Shown one piece after another: positions 59,215 to 64,000 of a stretch of 64,000 nucleotides of DNA. Within the stretch, counting starts at the first letter, position 1. The number at the start of each line of letters is the position of its first letter. Under the pieces are notes generated by a model. That model had not been told where the DNA came from. It ran no database searches and saw nothing but the letters and a program-made list of their open reading frames with translations. The stretch is taken from the NCBI RefSeq assembly GCF_016545825.1, contig NC_052619.1, forward strand, positions 28,807,803 to 28,871,802. The letters are read 5' to 3'. Both the position numbers and the translations under genes were made by a program. Source of the DNA: Eucalyptus grandis (Eukaryota > Streptophyta > Magnoliopsida > Myrtales > Myrtaceae).

Positions 59215-59700
59215 AAACGATAAAATTGTCCAAACAATCTTAAACTTATTACACTTTTACAATTTTAGTCTTAAAATTTTCTATTTTGTCAATTAAATCT
59301 TAAACATTTCACTATTTACCAATTGAATCATCTAATCAATTTTACCCCACTTGCCACGTAGGGCAACCGGCAAAGCATTGACATTAACATTTTTTAATAA
59401 TATTTTAATATTTTTCAAAATTTTAATTATATATTTATTTTTCTTTTTTTCTCTCTTTTCCTTCGTTTTTTTTTTTTTTTTTTTTTTACTTTTCTTTTCC
59501 TTTCTCTTTTTTTTTTTCTTATTTTCCCTTTTGCCCTCCGCCATACCTCATCGATGGCTAGTGGAGGTTGCCAACCTCAAGCGAGGATGCGCGGGCCTAG
59601 GCTAGCGAAGGCAAGGATTGCCCTTGTCGGCCTTGTGTGAGAGTTGCCCTAACTCGATGTGGCAAGGCAAGGGCGGCCCTTGCCATCCCATGCCCGGGCA
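59215..59700. mobile_element. Left arm and core of the fold-back family, truncated
   Basis: 'aaaattgtccaaacaatctt' and 'ttgtcaattaaatcttaaac' match the left arm of 6819-7786. A long poly-pyrimidine tract and a GC-rich core ('ggctagtggaggttgcc', 'ccttgtgt') then parallel that element's centre. No right arm follows. Frames in the T-rich tract are low complexity. Confidence 0.6.
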
Positions 59701-59997
59701 TCACTCACCCGAATTTTTCTCTCTTGCTTCTCCAGATTTCACTATGTTCTTTCCCCCTTTCTCTCTATCTGATTTTCCTCCCCTTTCCATGATCCTAAGC
59801 CTATCTTTGCCACAAGCATCAATTGGGGTCAGAGCTAAGGCCCACTCTTCCCCCATGATCCTTTTGTAGCACATGGTGTTGGCCGATCAAGTACCAATAC
59901 ATGCACAAAATGAGTTTAGGAAGGATTAGAAAGAAACGAAAAGAAAAGGCTTAGCTCATCGTTGTAGCTATTATCATTGTCGTCGCCTCGCCGTCTT
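59701..59997. other. Spacer before the second Copia element
   Basis: CT-rich sequence with no feature. The last five bases (GTCTT, 59993-59997) would be the TSD of the element that follows; its partner lies beyond the window. Confidence 0.4.
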
Positions 59998-60244
59998 TGT
60001 TGGAAGATACGCGTGAAGATTCTACAATATCATCCGAAGATCAATTATATTCATTTAATATTGGATCTACATCCAATTAGTATCGATCTAATCGGATACA
60101 AATATTGTAAAATATTCACTTGCTTTTCATATACGAGACTTTGTATTATAAACAATGTAAACATTGTACATTGATCAATACGAGAATACAAGGGAAAATT
60201 CTCCCGTTCTCTTCTCTCGACTATCTCCTTCTCACTTTCTTACA
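59998..60244 (+). repeat. 5' LTR of the second Copia element
   Basis: Begins TGTTGGAAGATACGCG and ends CTTTCTTACA, directly before the primer-binding site. A TATA box (TATAAA) lies at 60147-60152. Confidence 0.82.
60147..60152 (+). promoter_or_regulatory. LTR TATA box
   Basis: TATAAA within the LTR, about 90 bases before its end. Confidence 0.55.
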
Positions 60245-60256
60245 TGGTATCGAGCA
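60245..60256 (+). promoter_or_regulatory. Primer-binding site of the second Copia element
   Basis: TGGTATCGAGCA immediately after the LTR's CA end, a variant of the initiator Met-tRNA site TGGTATCAGAGC. Confidence 0.82.
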
Positions 60257-60410
60257 GTCTCGACTCACGACCTAGCTTCCGCATCATTATTCGAATTACC
60301 TTCTTTTTCTTTTCTGTCTTTGTTCTTTGCGACTCTTGCGAACGGAGCGATCTTGAGGAATTCGGAATGCAAAAAAAAAGGGAATCAACCTTACAAAACA
60401 GAATTTCACC

Positions 60411-61985
60411 ATGACCAACCCACAAGAAATCATCTCACCTTTTGGAGATCGGTCGACACCACCGTTTCGTCCGGATCGAGACTCATCCATTGTTGATCGG
60501 CAGACAGGCTATCCAAGGTCAAACACCAATTCAGCACACACAATGGCAACAAAATCCGGCTCGGTTCAATCCCGGGGTTACCTTTCTCGGGGTATCCTTA
60601 TCAATGGATGCCATACCCATGGATCCAGGATTAAACCAGTACATCACAGCCCAGGCTACCGAGTGTGCGGATCGACGGAGGCCTACCGGCCAACACCAGG
60701 GCGGGCGCAACCATCGGCCGGCGAGACGGGCGGATCGAAAATTCGAGTGCGGGACGGTCTACAAATTCAGGATTCCCAACGGGGTTTATACCTTTTCCAT
60801 TCGCGGCCGCCATGGGTCGTCCGTAACCCGGCGACGCGCTATATGTATCCAACGCCGACGGACCGAGTTGCAGATTATCGGTCATTCCCTTACGGGATCC
60901 GAAAATTACTCGAATTGGGCACGCGCATTCCGTCGAGCCCTCATAACAAAAGACAAAGAGGATTTATCGACGGAACCGTCCCGGTTCCAAGCGATGAAAA
61001 ATTAGGGCGACAATGGAAAAAGTGCAATCAATTGGTCGGGACGTGGATAGGCATCGCATCGGCCCAGAGATAGCAGTTTGGGTTGCCCCCAACGAGAAGA
61101 TTCGAAAATTTTTGGGATAATATAAGAGAAATGTACGGGAAGCTGGATCGGGCGAGAATCTTCTCGCTACATCAAACTCTTCTGGGCGAAGCAAGGAAAC
61201 ACGTACGTGACAACGTGCTTCAACAAGCCGTCGGGGCTCGAACGAGCTAGAAGCGGCGGAGGAGAAACTAATCGGACCCGAAACAACCATACAACAGTAT
61301 AAGGCGATAAAGGACAGGGAGAAAGCGACTCGATTTCTCCTCATCCTTAATGATTCTTACCTCCATTTCAGGTCACAGATACTCGCAATGGAACCGGCAC
61401 CCTCAATCGGCCGAATATTTTAGCTTCTTTGTGCGGGAAGAAAGCCAAAGGCTTGCTTCGACCAGAAGGAAAAGGGGCGGAAACCCTAGCTCTCGCCGCA
61501 CGAACGGAGAGAACCTCGCGAACCCTAGAAAGGAAACGCGATGAAACCTAGCGTTCGCGGAAGCTAAGCCTTTTAAAGGTTTTGCCGCGGACGGTCACGA
61601 CGCACGCAACGATCGGACGGCTGGAAAGGCGCGAACACATGGAGATCTCGGACGGTGGAGATGGGTTGCTCATTAAAGGATCCAACGGTGGGAGTTTTCG
61701 CGAAGCCATGGGCCAAATCCGTATGGGCCTAATTCTCGCGGGCCTAATTCTTTTGGGCGGAGCTCTTATGGGCCTAATTCCTATGGGCCGAATTCAAAAA
61801 TAAGGCCAAATTATATTGTGACTACCAGACGACCTCATCACACCATAGAGAATTGCTTTGGAAGCTGCATGGCAAACCTGATGAAAAAAAGGGCAAAGAA
61901 ATATCAGAAGATAAAGCATATCAACTTACGGGACGGCGGGTACAAATCATCCAATCACTCAAGCTGAATATGAGCGGTTGATGCG
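60411..61985 (+). pseudogene. Copia gag, frameshifted
   Basis: The start ATG at 60411 reads MTNPQEIISPFGDRS. The conserved capsid-like block is split between frames: LTGSENYSNWARAFRRAL in one and FIDGTVPVPSDEKLG then KKCNQLVGTWIG in another. LNDSYLHFRSQILAMEPAPS follows near 61350 across further frame changes. A low-complexity stretch at about 61715-61800 encodes repeated YGPNS-like units. The zinc knuckle near 61825-61870 (HHTIENC, LHGKPDEKKGK) has lost its frame. Confidence 0.8.
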
Positions 61986-62000
61986 AGACATTACCTGAGA

Positions 62001-62585
62001 TTGGATGTTCAAAAAAAGGGGGGCAGCTTTACAGGTATTTCTCATTATCGAATAAACAATATATCGAGAAATACTTGGATTGTTGATTCTGGAGCCAGTG
62101 ATCATATTGCATGTGAGAAAACATTGTTTACTACTATCAAAGAACTGGCTAATCCCATTGTAGTACAATTGCCAAATGGGAATACTGCTCATGTTACTAC
62201 AACCGGGACTGTTAATCTTAGTTCTGAAATCATTCTCACCAATGTGCTATATATTCCCCTATTCCAGTTCAATCTTATATCTGTGTCTAGAGCCTGTCAA
62301 GAAAACTCATGTCAAGTTTCATTCAATGCTGATAGTTGTCAATTTGGGCCCTTTGATTTGGGAAGCCCGATGGGATGGGGTAATCAATCAGATGGACTAT
62401 TTTTCTGGAGAGGTTCATCCAAGAATCTGGATTTTTTTCATTGCAATAAACAATCATTGTGTAATCTGACTACCAATGATAAAAATTTCATTTTCCATTC
62501 CAGATTGGGTCATAGTTCCTCATTTCCTATTCTCCATGTCATATTTGCCCACTTGCAAAGCAATCTCGCAATCCTTTCCCATTGA
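62001..62585 (+). pseudogene. Copia protease and pre-integrase region
   Basis: One frame of 194 codons carries NTWIVDSGASDHIACEKTLF with the DSGA active site. It continues through VQLPNGNTAHVTTTGTV and LYIPLFQFNLISVSRAC, and reaches the pre-integrase HSRLGHSS before a stop. Confidence 0.88.
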
Positions 62586-63055
62586 GCAAAAGTCGTGCAA
62601 CCGACATTTTCTCTTTAATTCATATGGATGTTTGGGGACCGTATCATACGCTGAATCATGATGGCTCTCGTTTCTTTCTTACCATTGTGGATGATCATTC
62701 AAGGGCTACATGGATTTTCCTCATGCAATCTAAGAGTCAAGTCATTTTGTACTTAAAAACCTTCCTCTCTCTGTCGAAAACCCAATTTGGGAAAATTATT
62801 CAAAAAATTAGGACAGACAATGGGAAAGAGTTTTTCAATCATGAATGCTCTTCATTATTATCATCTCACGGGATATTGCATGAGAGTTCTTGCATATACA
62901 CACCTCAACAAAATGGAATAGTGGAAAGGAAGCATCGGCATTTGCTGGAAGTAGCCGGGGCTTTAAAATTTCAGGGTTTCATTCGGATAATTTTTGGGGA
63001 ATGTGTATTGAGCTGCAACATATTTGATCAACCGTATGCCCACCAAGGTTCTTAA
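62582..63055 (+). pseudogene. Copia integrase core
   Basis: The three catalytic acids are in their usual setting: IHMDVWGPYH, KIRTDNGKEF and QNGIVERKHRHLLEVA. The frame then drifts and is continued by the next frame at 63024 (NRMPTKVLNGKSPFEILFGK). Confidence 0.9.
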
Positions 63056-64000
63056 TGGTAAAAGCCCTTTTGAAATTCTTTTTGGGAAGAAGCCATATCT
63101 TAATCATTTAAGGATTTTTGGATGTCTATGCTATGCGTCTATAGTAGGACCTAAGGATAAGATGGGTCCACGAGCTCGCCGCATATTTATGGGGTATGCT
63201 ACCCTACAGAAGGGATACCGAATATATGATCCCTCCACAGGAGAATTCTTTGTTAGTAGAGATGTTTCTTTCCAAGAAGATTTTTTTCCTTTCTCTATAA
63301 AGGAATCAGACAGGAACAGACAGGACTATTCTCAGACTCAAAATGTTGAAGAATCCATCAATGCTCCCGGATATGTTCTACTTCCCTCCTCGGCTCATAC
63401 GAGTCCTGCTCCTGCGTCCATTCTGCCAATGACACCTTTAGCAGAAAACGCGGATCAAGAACCAAATGAGAGGATTACATTGGAGACCCTGCCTATGGAT
63501 ATTCCAGCAAATCCGTCTTCTTCTGAGGACATTCAGCCAAGACGGTCCGGACGAACAACACGTCCTCCAACTTGGACCAAGGATTACATATGTGGAGTGA
63601 GAAATCCGGTATTCTTTTTCCAATTTCCTCTTATGTTTCCTTCGATCGGTTATCCGAGAAGCATAGATGTTGTATTGCTCGCATTTTCGAAGAACAAGAA
63701 CCTTCAAACTATGAAGAGGCGAGTCGACCCGCGATGGCAAAAGGCGATGAAAGAAGAATTACGAGCACTTTGGTGGACAATCGGACATGGGATTTTGTTA
63801 GTCTACCTCCACATCGCAAACCCATTGGATGCAAATGGGTCTACAAGATCAAATATCGATCTGATGGTTCGGTTGAAAGGTACAAAGCCCGGCTAGTAGC
63901 AAAGGGTTTCACACAGAAGGAAGGTTTTGATTACCACGAAACCTTCTCGCCCGTAGCCAAAAGCTGTTACAGTCCGTTCATTTCTTTTAGCAGCTTGACT
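63024..64000 (+). pseudogene. Copia integrase C-terminus, linker and start of RT
   Basis: The frame holds LRIFGCLCYAS, ARRIFMGYATLQKGYRIYD and FVSRDVSFQEDFFPF (end of integrase), then a linker with [18 protein letters not shown] frameshift near 63600-63700 precedes the RT start ([12 protein letters not shown], then in other frames KWVYKIK and RLVAKGFTQ). The window ends inside RT before the YVDD active site. Confidence 0.88.

Larger units (their letters stand above)
59998..64000 (+). mobile_element. Copia LTR retrotransposon (5' part; continues past the window)
   Basis: A 247-base 5' LTR and primer-binding site are followed by gag, protease, integrase and the start of RT in Copia order. The window ends inside RT, so RNase H and the 3' LTR are not seen. 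Frameshifts and stops occur in gag, at the zinc knuckle, between protease and integrase, and at the RT start, so this copy is not autonomous. It is a different family from the element at 8253-15542 (different LTR, gag and integrase sequences). Confidence 0.9.

Noticed and set aside
59332..59605. Lysine- or phenylalanine-rich frames
   Set aside because: They are translations of a poly-pyrimidine tract inside a fold-back element.

Overview
The window is plant nuclear DNA with sparse genes and many transposons. The protein families (a DUF4220/DUF594 membrane protein, a GRAS regulator of the SCL32 type, a class II LOB-domain protein), the AT-rich spacers and the Copia-type elements point to a woody eudicot. 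The overall texture would suit Myrtaceae such as Eucalyptus, but that is an impression and not something the bases prove. Only three host protein genes can be supported in 64 kb. No prokaryote-style operon, CRISPR array or biosynthetic cluster is present.

Left part (1-8.1 kb). The window opens inside a Copia pol fragment that stops abruptly at about 409. An 88-bp tandem array and an LTR-like block (TG start near 1121, TATA box at 1574) follow. This block leads directly into a long open frame for a DUF4220/DUF594 protein that lacks the family's usual first ~40-50 residues. It looks like a host gene copy joined to retroelement sequence. Further on are a Mutator-like fold-back element with a perfect 10-bp target duplication (6819-7786) and a tRNA-derived SINE with a perfect 9-bp duplication (7867-8080).

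8.2-15.5 kb. A complete Copia retrotransposon lies on the minus strand: two ~424-bp LTRs, TSD ATGAT, primer-binding site, purine tract, and gag, protease, integrase, RT and RNase H remnants broken by frameshifts and stops. Its 5' leader is very GC-rich and carries clusters of TTGACC and TGACGTCA motifs.

15.5-29 kb. An intact single-exon SCL32-like GRAS gene (19239-20645, minus) stands in otherwise unassignable spacer. A PIF/Harbinger-like non-autonomous element lies at 23966-24560.

29.4-40.4 kb. Two local tandem duplications. The first (about 29420-33160 and 33571-36955) has an 801-bp Harbinger-like insertion in one copy and a precise empty site in the other, which orders the events. The second is about 38640-39330 and 39545-40395. 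No recognisable protein is encoded in either.

40-59 kb. A two-exon LBD37/38-type gene (47040-47903, minus) with a TATA box upstream, further SINE-like retroposons, a Copia RNase H fossil (53.0-53.5 kb), and halves of the fold-back family.

59.998 kb to the end. A second Copia element on the plus strand (LTR, PBS, gag, protease, integrase, start of RT) runs off the window. Its frames are also broken.

The host genes do not form a pathway: SCL32 and LBD37/38-type proteins are separate transcription regulators. The main interest of the window is its transposon record, which includes several exact insertion signatures, and the retroelement-joined DUF4220 gene copy.
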